The position numbers and the translations under genes are program-made. This document shows, piece after piece, positions 22,614 through 34,250 of a stretch of DNA of 64,000 nt (positions within the stretch are counted from its first letter, which is position 1; each line of letters begins with the position of its first letter). The notes below the pieces were generated by a model. It was not told the DNA's origin. It saw nothing but the letters and a program-made list of their open reading frames with translations, and made no database searches. Origin of the DNA: Viscum album (Eukaryota > Streptophyta > Magnoliopsida > Santalales > Viscaceae); the NCBI GenBank assembly GCA_963277665.1, contig OY728147.1, positions 1,264,919,424 to 1,264,983,423 on the forward strand. Reading direction: 5' to 3'.

Positions 22614-24205
22614 GTGTATTTCTTTCCATTTACTGATTTATTATATTTATGTATGTTATGAATATATATTATATATAAATCATGTTTTATATGCTGGAAT
22701 TAGGTAATTATGATCTAAGAAATCATATGAATAATTACAAGTCAAAACACGGGCGACAAATGAAACAATTTTACACAAAACGCTCTTTAACATGGAATTT
22801 ACAAAAGAACGGGTAATATAAAGTCATAAGTGAACCATATATGATATCATAACAATGAGTATGATTCTGGAATAAGTCAATGACATTATTTAAATCATTA
22901 TACAGGAGGTTTGGACACTTACGAAGCAAATCGGACTTAAGGTAAGGGAAAACATCACAATCTAATTTTTATCCGAGATTGTTTATACTTTGGTATTTAC
23001 TGGGGTGTATTTTATCATCCAAATCCATTTTTCCTCAATATTTAATATTTTTTCCATCCACATACAACTGTTTAAATCCAATTTTACCATTCGGTGAGTT
23101 TTAGGAAAAGATATGAAAGGAATCTTTTGTCATTTTTCGTACGAGGTACTTTTTGACTTTTCCGAAAAAAGTACGAGAAGAATGTTTTTTTAACTTATAT
23201 GGAATTAATGGATTTTTAAAAAATTATTTCCAAGAAGCTTCCTTTAAAAGTTTTCATGTTTATTTATAATCAAATTCTTCTTGTTTAAAATTTTATGACA
23301 TGTTAAGAAAGGAAAAATGTTTTTGAAGTAGAAAGGATATTTAACTCAGGAATGGAGTTCATGTGTTTTATCAAAATTATTTTCCATCTAAGATAATAAA
23401 GGGTTATGTTTATATCCCTATTATTAAATTGATTTTATTATGTTGTGATGGAATTATATTTATGAATTCCTTTATCTTATTTGAATTGTTTTATGATGTC
23501 ACGATGTTTAAGATTCCCATTTTTATTACATGGGTTATGCAATGATGTATGATTTATGATTTTATGGCACACATAAAAATGGTGTCATTATGATATGGGT
23601 GGGACCTATATCTCCCTCCAATGCATTGGGTAATGATTTTATATCTCATGAGATAGACATGGCTGGAATGGTAGGTTATACCGGTTCAGTGAAACAGGAG
23701 TGAACACGGTTCAAATATGGAGTTTGTCCACTAAGATATTCTTGCCAATGAGTCTTGACTAATAAGAAATGATTCTCTATGATTATGTGTGTATCCCACA
23801 AAGTTTCATGTTTTATGTTATGATTATTGGGATTTCATTTCACTACTATGACTTATCCCATGTTATGATATTATGATCTCTTTTGCAGGTTATGATTTCC
23901 AAAATGTTATGTTCTTTTGAATATGATGTGATTGATTTTTCTTTTGATTACCCTTACTGAGCATTTGAGCTCACCCTTTTATGTTTTCTTTTCCCCAAGA
24001 TATAAACAAATGTTTTAGGTAAGAAAAAAAGGGATGATCTTTATGGGAGATGTCGAAGATCTTTCACCACGATTAGAATATTATATTTCTAGTTTCCAAA
24101 GACACTAAACTATTACTGTCCTTGTGTGTGTGCTTTTGTTATGTAATAAGTATTCCAAAAAAGTAATGTAATGTCGTTGTACGTTAGGCTTTGGGTCTCT
24201 ACAGT

Positions 24206-24217
24206 TGGTATCAGAGG
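24206..24217 (+). other. Primer binding site, B second internal region
   Basis: TGGTATCAGAGG, two bases after the CTCTACA end of LTR 2, of the initiator tRNA-Met type. Confidence 0.85.
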
Positions 24218-24463
24218 AATGGTTTAGTCATCCTTTGGAAACTAGGATGTGAAAACGTTAGTGAGATCCCTAGAGATATTTCTAAGGAATGTCTAGGGAT
24301 ATTCCTAAAGATAAGTATACGTATAGTATATAGTACTAGAACTATGGTAAAAATCATAGAATTTAACCTAAGATTTTAGATATTGAGGGTAATCCCCCTT
24401 TACTATGTTGTTTTCCCTAGCATGATTTTTGCCTCTAACACTATTCTTTTTGGGTTTTAGAAA

Positions 24464-24994
24464 ATGGCTGGAAATAGGAATATTCACAATAATGGAGGAT
24501 ATGACGGACAATGGAATGATGCTCTTCATGAGAAACCAAATGAAACGGGATTTGGAAGTCCAAACATCATTATTATGCCGAATCCTCAATCTCATAATAT
24601 GATCAATAAACTCAAATTTGGTAAGTTTCCTGACTCGGCTAATAAGAGAAAGATGGAGTTTCATGATGATCATAGAGGAAAGAAAGTTCAATTTCCCCTA
24701 TGTAAATCATGTGGGAAGAGGCAACGGGGAGAATGTTTCAAGGGAAATGAATGATTCTTTGGGTGTGGAAAAGGACACAAAACCAGTAATTGCAAAGGAA
24801 AAGGTTCAGTTAAAACCATGGATGAGGATAATGGTATTGCTACGACATCAACAGTGGTTAAATGTTTTAAATGTGGAATGTATGGGCATTATGCAAACCA
24901 ATTCCCTAAGGGAAAGTCACATGAAGAGAATCAGAATGGCCATATGAGTAGTATTTATGTTGTTGATGATGAAGAGACTACAAATGATATGTGA
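24464..24994 (+). pseudogene. Gag nucleocapsid-like gene of element B, second unit (broken)
   Basis: Homologue of the Gag frame at 18015. It starts MAGNRN after the same GGGTTTTAG acceptor-like site and reads to CKSCGKRQRGEC. The frame then meets TGA at 24752-24754 where the first unit has an arginine region. Beyond the stop the second knuckle is shortened by one codon (CFGCGKEGH becomes FGCGKGH). The third knuckle keeps its histidine (CFKCGMYGHYANQF) but has lost the last cysteine. The two copies have therefore decayed independently. In this copy the first-knuckle histidine is also changed to glutamine. Confidence 0.75.
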
Positions 24995-25646
24995 GTTGAA
25001 ATAATTGTTGAAGCTCAGTCAATGGTTTAAGAAGGTAGTGGAATGATTACATGTTTATCAAGTTTAATGTTGTATAAGTAATCTCATTGTACTATGGAAT
25101 AAAGAGACATCTAAGTATTGTTACATTTTGGTCTTTCCTTGAGTTTTGAATGTGTATGATCAATGGTACCAGTATCCATTAAAGGATATTCAGATATTTT
25201 TGGAATGTAGATGATATGCGCATAATGAAGGGATAATGAGAAAATTAAATGTTTGATAGTATCATGAGCTCATGACTGATATTAGGAGAAGGTCATGTAA
25301 TGGAATGAGTATATAGAATTTTTGGAATTTGGTTTGGGGAAAGAGTTAACTTTTAACTGCATTCATGTTTTCCCTAAGGTTCAATGGGTATTCATTCTTC
25401 AAGAGAATACATGATTATGGTATTCACATGATTGGAATGGGACCAACAAGATATATGGGGGATAAATGATGGTATTCGCATGCTTGGTTGATGACATTTC
25501 ATGTAATCATTTTCTTTATACTATGAGCTTGAACCGAAGTATTTTAGATAAGACTAAAGATTGGAATGGATTATGTTGGACATAAGTAATTATTGTTTAA
25601 GGATAGAACTTTTTTTTGATATTGTTTATGGGATGTTATAGTAATA

Positions 25647-25798
25647 TAGTTTTAGAAAAAGGACAACCTGCAGGACAGGCGACAGCCCATCGCGTCGGAC
25701 AAGGACATGGGAATCGAACCCATAACCGAAGTGCAACAGGCCTTTATCGCCTACCACTGGCCAATAAGAAATCCCTGTTAAGTAGAAACTAGTTTTAT
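25647..25798 (-). mobile_element. tRNA-derived SINE-like insertion, second copy
   Basis: Same insertion as at 19201. On the minus strand the B box is GGTTCGATTCCC and the A-box-like block is TGGCCAGTGGTAGGCG. The flanks are TAGTTTTAG (25647-25655) and TAGTTTTAT (25790-25798). Its presence at the same place in both units shows it entered before they became a tandem. Confidence 0.58.
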
Positions 25799-26436
25799 TA
25801 TATTAAGCAGTATGATATATGATGTATAAGTCCATTTTAGGAACCATATATTATTAATCTCACTATAGATGGACTTATGTATGTTTTGATAACTTTTCTA
25901 ACCTTTTGTTTGAGACAGATGGAATGACCCATCATTCTATCATATGATCTGCTAACACATCATGAATGACAAATTAAACTTCATTTATTTAAGAGATGAA
26001 GTGGAAATTGTCCAAAGAATGACCAACGATGAGACTATACCGAAATCACGAAAGTATTTCTTCTAATTCCAATTTCATCAACTTTAGGGAAATGATATTG
26101 AAAACCAAAAATGTTGTCCCAGTGCTCTTATATCTGATTAATTAGATGGTACCTTAGATCGTCACAAATTTATGGATTTGTGATTGTCATCTTTTCTGTA
26201 GCCATGTTCACTACCACTCTCCATCAGAACATGATGGTAAGATTTCTCTTCCATATCCATAATTTCACCTATATGGAAACCCAATGATTAGCTTATTTGG
26301 GTAACCGTTACGTTTCATACTTTTGTTTTTAAAGATTGGTTTTGGTATTCCTTTTTATGATGTGGGTTTCTATTAAAGAAACTTTCGAGTAGTAAACCAT
26401 TTATAACCCCGACGAATTTCGAGGGCGATATTCATT

Positions 26437-26451
26437 TTAAGGGGGGTATAA
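26437..26451 (+). other. Polypurine tract, B second internal region
   Basis: TTAAGGGGGGTATAA directly before LTR 3. Confidence 0.85.
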
Positions 26452-28289
26452 TGTAACACCCCGAGATTTTATGAAAACTATTCTTTTTAATTTCATGTCT
26501 TGTGTTGTACGCTACACCAAAACGATCTTTCACAACAAACATCATTGAATTTCCTTGCATTACACGCAATCGCAACCTTCCTCGATAGCGTGTGTAGTAC
26601 ACAATACCGAGTTTCACTAAACAACGATATGCTATTAAAATATTATTAAAACTAGCCGTTATGGATAGTAATAACCACTTTTTGAAATTTTGTAAATTTT
26701 ATTTTTCAAAATGGACTTTATTTTTGGATTCGGAATATTGAAATTAGCTTAGGGTAAAATTTTGGTACTTTTCGAATAATATTCATTTTCTGATGAATAG
26801 TGAAAATTACTAAATCTTAATTAAAAACAACCTTTTTAATCAAAATAATTAATAGTGATAAATTATTAATTTGAATGGTTTTAAAGTATATTTAGAATAT
26901 ATTTTTAATATTTAATACAATGTTGGTCATTGGATGTAATTCTACATTTAAACCAGACAAAACAAGTGTCAATCTTTTGATAGTTATTATCTCTTAAGAA
27001 CACGCTATTTGTTTTGACGACATGAATTAATTTTTAAATTAATTAATGCAACTGATATGTTTTGAATTTGGTAAAATAGACATCAATTTTTGATTTAATA
27101 ATATCAAATATATCTTAGGCCTAATTTTTGGTATTTTTCTGGAAACTTTCATTTTTTGATGAATAGTGAAACCACTAAGTGGTAGTTAAAAAAATGAATT
27201 TTTCATAAAACTTAATTTTTTTCGCTTCTGTGAGTGGAATTTAAAAAATCCGAGAGACACGGTTGATGTTAGTAAGTAAAATGTGGTTCAATGAGATGAA
27301 AATAATTTTTGGTGAATAGCAACTTTTTACTTTTTTTTACCACGGTTAAAAGTAAATAGGGTAATTAAGAGTCACAATGTTATTATTATTACCCTAACAC
27401 ATGTCCTAATTCTATTGGATAAGTTTAATTTGACCAAAAACAACATTAGGAATAAAATATGATCATCTAGGCCCACTTGGATTAGATTATGACATTTATT
27501 ATTAATTTCTTTAATGAAGGGTTAAAATAGTTAAAATCAAAGTTTAATAAGTAAATAATTTTTAATATAGGGTTATACATAATATAAATTCGACTATAAA
27601 TACCCATTATAAATATAATAATATTTCATACATAATTGTATTTTATTTGTAATTTTTAGACATTAAATAATTTAATTTATTTATGACACAATGATGATAC
27701 AGTAATTATCTTATTAATTAAATATTGAAATAATTGATGTTATAAATACCCAAATAAATGTAATTTGAGACTTTTTATGAATTACACTAATTTTATAGGT
27801 TAATATGACATGTTATTATTTATTTAATTAACTTTCTTCGAACTAATCATTCTGTTATGATTTTCAAAAAAATCAATTACTAAATAGTGTCAAAATTTAC
27901 ATAAAATAGTTTTTTAAACAAATATTATATTATTAATTGTTATTTTATTCCTAAAAAAATAATTTTCGACCAAATGACTTAGATAAGGTTTTATATATTA
28001 ATAATAAACATCTTGGGGTTCGTTTGTCTTGTTATAGTAAGTTTATTAACCTTATAGTGTAAGAACACAAGAAGACAGGGTAAAAGTAAAATTATTTAAC
28101 TTAATGTTAAATCTAAATGATATGGTTAAAATAGGAATGTAAACATTTCTAAATTCTATTGTATGAGAGGATTTAGACCCATCCCCACCTTATATTCTAA
28201 ATAAATCAATTTGGATCTATTTAAAACCGAATTTGACTTTATAATAAAATAATAGTTTTAGTTATTCAAAAGGTACCCCTCTCCTCCAT

Positions 28290-28296
28290 TATAAAA
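28290..28296 (+). promoter_or_regulatory. TATA box in B LTR 3
   Basis: TATAAAA followed by GGGAACCTCCTCCCCCTC, conserved with LTRs 1 and 2. Confidence 0.65.
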
Positions 28297-28632
28297 GGGA
28301 ACCTCCTCCCCCTCTTCCTTACACCACTTTGAGCCTTCAAGCTCGGCCAAACCCTGACAAATTATCTTCTCCACTTCCATAGAAACATCCTAGTGGTTCT
28401 GGTATTCCTCAAAGACCAATTTTAGTTCCCTAAAAGAAGATCTCAAAGAGGTGCTTCATAGAAGAGGCAATGTCCATTACCGATTCTTTCAACTTTATTT
28501 ATTCTTCCACTTCTTCTTCTTAGGTTGTTTCATTATGGAGTAATAGCATCAGTATCACTAATATACTGATATGTTTTTATAAGTATGAAACAACCCTATT
28601 TCACCATCTATCCATCCTACGGAAAAGGAAAT

Positions 28633-29050
28633 CACCGCGCGTGGGTACGTACGGAATACCGTCTCCATGCCGTGGTGTAATCTATTTTCCACCACCACCT
28701 TACTTGGATGGGTATAATGGTGTACATAATAACTATATATGATTATTTTAAAGTGATATTGATTCTGAAATAGTATACATACACTTCAATACAATTTCAC
28801 GATCATGAGAACGATATCATCGCTTTTGCGTACGTACAGACTACCATCTCCACGACGCGATGAGATTCATTCTCCCCGTTAACCATTCATGAATGATTAT
28901 AAAGTATATATAATAAGTAATCATGAAATATATGACATAATAATGATACTGGATTTATGTGTGTATATATGTATTTCATCTACTTAATTCCATTCAACTC
29001 AATAAGGAAACGAAAACAGCGTTCATGCGTACGTATGGCCTCCATGAACG
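28633..29050 (+). repeat. Three constant-loop hairpin motifs in B LTR 3
   Basis: Copies at 28633-28677, 28818-28862 and 29020-29050. The third keeps both perfect arms CGTTCATG and CATGAACG but has lost seven bases of the loop. The second keeps CATCGC and GCGATG. Confidence 0.75.
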
Positions 29051-30652
29051 GTGTATTTCTTTCCATTTATTGATTTATTATATATATGTATATTCTGAAT
29101 ATATATTATATATAAATCATGTTTTATATTTAGTAATTATATAATTATGATCAATGTAATCATATGAATAATTACAAGTCAAAACACGGATGAGAAATGA
29201 AACAATTTTACCCAAAACGCTCTTTAACATGGAATTTACAAAAGAACGGTGAATATAAAGTCATAAGTGAACCATATATGATATCATAACAATGCGTATG
29301 ATTCTGGAATAAGTAAATGACATTATTTAAATCATTATACAGGAGTTTCGGACACTTACGAAGCCAATCGGACTTAAGGTAAGGGAAAATATCACAATCT
29401 CATTTTTATCCAAGATTGTTTATACTTTTGTATTTACTGGGGTGTATTTTATCATCCAAATCCATGTTTCCTCAATATTTAAAATTGTTTCCATGCACCT
29501 ACAACTGTTTAAATCCAATTTTACCCTTAGGTGTGTTTTTAGTAAAATATATGAAAGGAATATTTTGTCGTTTTTCGTACGAGGTACTTTTTGACTTTTC
29601 CGACAAAAGTACGAGAAGAATGTTTTTTTAACTTATACGTCATGAATGGATTTTTAAAACATTATTTCCAAGAATATTCCTTTACATGTTTTCAAGATTA
29701 TTTTTAATCAACTTCTTTTAGTTTAAAATTGTATGACATGTTAAGAATGGAAAAATGTTTTTGATGTAGAAATGATATTTTCCTCAAGAATGGAGTTCAA
29801 GTGTTTTATCAAAAATATTTTCCATCTAAGATAATAAAGGGTTCTGTTTCTATCCCTATTATTACATTAATTTTATTATTTTTTATGGAATTATATTTAT
29901 GAATTCCTTTATCATATATGAATTGTTTTATGTTGTCACGATGTTTAAGATTCCCATTTTTATTACATGGGTTATGCAATGATGTATGATTTATGATTTT
30001 GTGGCACACATAAGAATGGTATCATTATGAGATGGGTGGGACCTATATCTCCCTTCAATTCATTGGGTAATTATTTTATATCTCATGAGATAGACATGGC
30101 TGGAATGGTAGGTTATACCGGTTCAGTGAAACATGACTGAAACGAGGAGTGAACTCGGTTCAGAAATGGAGTTTGTCCACTAAGATAGTCTTGGCAATGA
30201 GTCTTGACTAATAAGCAATGATTCTCTATGATTATGTGTGTATGACACAAAGTTTCATGTTTTATGTTATGATTATTGGGATTTCATTTCACTGCTATGA
30301 TTTATCCCATGTTATGATATTATGATCTCTTTTGAAGGTTATGATTTCCAAAATTTTATATTCTTATGAATATGATGTGATTGATTTTTCTTTTGATTAC
30401 CTTTACTGATAATTTGAGCACACCCATTTATGTTTTCTTTTCCCCAGGATATAAAGAAAGGTTTTAGGTATGAAAAAAAGGGATGATCTTTATGGGATAT
30501 TTTGAAGATCTTTTCCCATGATTAGAAGATTATATTCTGAGTTTCCAAAGACACTATACTATTACGGTCCTTGTGTGTGTGTTTTTGTTATGTAATAAGT
30601 ATTCCGCAAAAGTAATGTAATGTCCTTGTACATTAGGCTTTGGGTCTCTACA

Positions 30653-30657
30653 GCGGT
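30653..30657. repeat. Right target-site duplication of element B
   Basis: GCGGT, an exact copy of 13543-13547, directly after the CTCTACA end of LTR 3. Confidence 0.88.
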
Positions 30658-32600
30658 ACTCCAGTTATCTAGTTGAACAACAATTCCAATGGGCTTCAGT
30701 TCCTCTACCAGCAATGTAGAGTAAATTGAGGGAGTGATCACATTTATTGAAGCACCTAAATCAATCATAGCATTGGTAAATGAATACTCCCCTATGGTGC
30801 ATGTAATCAAGAAGGATCCAATATCATTTTATTTGGTAGGAATTGATGGTTCAATCAATGTTGAGACATTCCTCCCTAATCTTACCCTCTCATCACCATG
30901 AAGTCTCTTTCGATGAGTACACATCTCCATTAAAAACATCGCATATCATGGATTTTTTTCACAAAATCAATCAAGGGGGTGTTTACATGAACATTTGGGA
31001 AATTTTCTACGATTTATTTATCGAGTCCAATTTCATTTTGTTTCACAGGTTGGCTGGAACTTTGAGGAAATGGGAGAAACAATTTCGGGCTAGGTGACTC
31101 ATTAATAGATGTAGACTTTCTTTAAAAAGGGCATCTCTTAAGACAAAGTTCTACCACATTTAGAGTACATTCACTGGTTGGGATGGTGGTTTCCTTAGGA
31201 GGAGATGACTCTAATATAGTTTTTATTTGTCTTTTAAAATTTTTACACTCCTAAGGGTGATGTGAATAACATTTCTCTAATCCCTAGTGTTAAAATGTGG
31301 TTGAGATGGTATTTTACTCAACCCATGACCGTAAATTTCCCCCACTGAGTTATCTAGTTTCCCTAATTGGATTTTGAGGTCTTGTATGGCTGCCTGAGTG
31401 GTTTTTTTGGAAATGTATATTGTTGGAAGCCATTTCATTCATCGTATATTCATTCTAGGCTATGGTTTTGGAGGGGGTTGTTGGAATGGACTTTGGGGTG
31501 GTGAAGGATTTTTGGGTGGTGGTGGTTGATAACTACTTTAACCCTGTTGGATTTATTTTTGTTGAGGTTAGTTTGAATACCACCCTTGACATTAGAATTG
31601 GTTTTTTTACACCCAGGGTTTGATGGATAGCAAGGACCATGCCTAATGGTATGCATGTAGGGGTATCCTTGAATTATTGAATCACAACCCTCAAAAGATT
31701 CTCTCAATTGAGGACATTGGATAGAGTATAGGGAATCAAAAGATCATATACCCGAATGGATGGGAGTTGGAGATTTCGATTTTCCATGGGAAAGAACGAG
31801 TTGTTGAAGAAGTTTACTTACCTATTCAAACATTGTGTCCCCATTCTTCTCAAATTCAGTACTTCACACATCATGGACTCCAAGAATACGTACACTAGAC
31901 CATGAACCGAAATGTGGTGTGTTTTGTGATGTGTTCTAAATTAGGGTTCTTGAAGAAATTATAGTTTGTTCTATTAATGCACCACATGCAGCAACATCAA
32001 TCACGTTACAATAAAATGAAATTAAACCTTTAAAATAATTCTAAATTAAAATTTTATCTCTTATCTTGTGGTGTTGACAACATGAACATAATATTTTAAA
32101 TATTTCCCAATATTCATGAACTGTTTACCCTTGATATTGTCTTATAACACACATCATTTTCCTTATTGTTGTAGTTAGAGAGTGTAGGAAAATTTTTCCA
32201 TAAAAAGCCTTTTCAGGTCCTCCCATCCTCTTATTGTAGAATTATCATAATAAAGCCAATTTTTTTGTAGTATATTATTAATAAAAAGGAAATTATCTAT
32301 GATTTACTTATTTCTCATCCATATTACAATGTTATAATGTTGAACAAACAATGATAAATTATTTTAAATTCTTATGTGGATACTCTATAGGAAGTCCATG
32401 GAATCATGGTAATAGATGAATTAAACCACATTTTAGTTCCAAATCGGGTGCCTCTCGTTGTAATTTAATGTATGTGGGTTGGATATCAACATCTAGTGAG
32501 GTTATTTATTTTAGTGTTCTATTGTATTTAGACATGTTATACATGTATATTTCAGTTTTTTATGGTTCTATTAGAATAAGATAAAGGATCAAGAAGAGTG
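30658..32600 (-). pseudogene. Athila-like element C: gag and protease N-terminal part
   Basis: On the minus strand the order from the right is Gag then protease. Gag features include YPSNPGCKK near 31630, a proline-rich stretch (QPPPPKNPSPP near 31510), TTQAAIQDLKIQLGKLDNS near 31400-31360, KIPSQPHFN and ITLRS near 31250. These match Athila/Tat Gag patterns such as LGQLA and TLRSGK. The protease follows with TCTIGEYSFTNAMIDLGAS; the catalytic DLGAS lies at about 30762-30748. Its frame runs into the insertion at 30657 and resumes, in phase, at 1055. Stops are frequent. The start of gag near 32600 is approximate. Confidence 0.78.
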
Positions 32601-32846
32601 TTGTTGTAATGTGTGTCCTCTTTCAAAGGGCTCTCTTCAGTGCCTTGGTGTCGCTGACGTAAGATCCTCTCTGGTTCGGGTTGAAATGGTGGTAGGTCTC
32701 ATGAAGTATAATAATTCATGCATAGAACCTAAAAAATAAATAAATCTGAAAAATTATATAATTGAATGAATAAGATAAAACTAATAAATATTCACAAAAT
32801 TTTACAAAAAAAAAATTATCAAATACATGCACTAAAAACAGAAGTA

Positions 32847-32867
32847 CTCCCTGGAATCAACGCCAAA
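32847..32867 (-). other. Primer binding site of element C (tRNA-Asp type)
   Basis: The minus strand reads TTTTGGCGTTGATTCCAGGG, a mutated form of TTTTGGCGCCGTTGCCGGGG, the tRNA-Asp primer site common in Athila elements. It lies to the right of gag, as expected for a minus-strand element. Confidence 0.65.
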
Positions 32868-34250
32868 ATTTGGACTTGTTGTCTTGACATGTCAAAATGA
32901 TTCTATTTATAATGGTTATTTATAGTATAGGGAAGACCCTAGGTTGTCTCTCCAGGTGATTTGGTAGGTTTAGAGTGTTCATTTTCAATATGATGTAATA
33001 AAATAGGGGGTGGGTTTGAAAATAGTTTTACGATGAAATAACTTATATGAAATTGTAGAAGTTGATAAAAATGGATTTTTAAATATATTAGATATAACGG
33101 TTCATTGTGAGTTCACTAAAAACATTCAATTTCACCATTATTGGTGATTAACATAGGTTAGGAGTAATTCTTTGGTTGAAATTAATTGTAATCCTGATAA
33201 ATTCTGAAGCCTTAATTTGATTGCTTTAATAAAACCATAACATAAAAATCATATTTTCGAGGTCTAAAACTTATGGATGGAATAAGGTCATCCAAAAATG
33301 TTTGAAATATGAAGAAATTGGTAATGAAAAGGATTTTATTGTTAACCAATTGGAACATCACAAGTCACGCACTCAAAACCTCACGTCGATCGGTTTGAAA
33401 TTAAGATAATATTATTCACACACATCAAAATAATCATTCAAATATGAAAGTTTGTAATATACATGGAATGAAATGTTTTAACACCCAAAATACTCGAAAC
33501 TAGTATCTAATATTTGTGTTGAAACTCTCTTGAAATTTGTGTAGCTACCTCACAACAAATGCTCACCGGTATGCGCGACATTAGGTGGAGGAGGAAGCTC
33601 AGGCAGAACTCCTTATTCATTATTGACCTGTCTATAATGATAGAGGACTGTAGAAAATTCAGGATGAGGAAAGGAATTATTTGAAAATTCAAATTGGTAG
33701 CACCTTACTCTTTAGTTAAACTACAAAATGGGGATCCTAAGTTGCTCTTTTATAACCAAAATGGGAGGTGGTAATTGAAACCCTAATTTCAAGAAACCAC
33801 CTGTACCAGTGTTTCAGGACAATAGGCAGTCTTATAACACTTTGGGGAAAACTAAAAAATTGTATCCCCACCTCAATAATATCTCTACAGACTGTTTGGC
33901 TCCATTTTAACAACTACTTCATTAGATATTGATAAAATATAGAACATCACTTTTGACATTGTGCGAACTTGATTCTTTGGATAGAATAGTTCATATGTAA
34001 ATCATAGAAACGAAATGGATATTTTGTCCCTTTATATGACCTGTATCCCATTGACTTTTTTATGGACAGAAAAAATTTCATCCCATTTGGATGCGCAGTT
34101 TAGTGGAAATATGCAGTTGAGTACACTATTGTGGTTTGATCTGGCGCAGTTGGTCCCATTTTTCTCAGACATCATCATGGACCCTCTTAATCACCTCCAC
34201 CTTCAATGAGATTGTCAAAAAATATATCATTTACATTTTTTACCGTAATA
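32868..34250 (-). repeat. Probable 5' LTR of element C
   Basis: By position, right of the primer site, this should be the 5' LTR. The other LTR is outside the window, so no copy is available for comparison and the right boundary is a guess. No coding capacity is visible. Confidence 0.35.

Larger units (their letters stand above)
20006..24203 (+). repeat. LTR 2 (shared, middle) of element B
   Basis: Begins TGTAACACCCCG and ends CTCTACA. It serves as the 3' LTR of the first unit and the 5' LTR of the second, since a polypurine tract precedes it and a primer site follows it. In the first 160 bases it differs from LTR 3 at about 15 positions. Confidence 0.9.
24995..26451 (+). other. Non-coding remainder of B second internal region
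   Basis: Homologous to 18549-20005 throughout, with no pol domain visible. It contains the second SINE-like copy and ends with the polypurine tract GGGGGGTATAA at 26441-26451. Confidence 0.7.
13548..30652 (+). mobile_element. Element B: three-LTR tandem, Gag-only non-autonomous retrotransposon
   Basis: The structure is LTR (13548-17754), internal region (17755-20005), LTR (20006-24203), internal region (24204-26451), LTR (26452-30652). LTRs are 4207, 4198 and 4201 bases and internal regions 2251 and 2248 bases. Each internal region starts with a tRNA-Met-type primer site and ends with a polypurine tract. The only coding sequence is a short Gag with zinc knuckles. Protease, RT, RNase H, integrase and chromodomain are absent. 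This fits the terminal-repeat-with-GAG class of non-autonomous elements. LTR ends and internal LTR motifs are shared with element A. Confidence 0.88.
26452..30652 (+). repeat. LTR 3 of element B
   Basis: Begins TGTAACACCCCG and ends GGTCTCTACA. No primer site follows. The next bases are the GCGGT target duplication and then the Athila-like sequence, so this is the outer right end. Confidence 0.9.

Noticed and set aside
25658..25780. Functional tRNA gene on the minus strand
   Set aside because: A-box-like and B-box-like blocks are present, but no complete cloverleaf, acceptor stem or anticodon arm can be drawn. A SINE-like origin fits better.
33507..34209. Open frames of about 60 codons near 33.6 and 34.1 kb
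   Set aside because: Length expected by chance and no recognisable domain. The stretch lies where an LTR of C should be.
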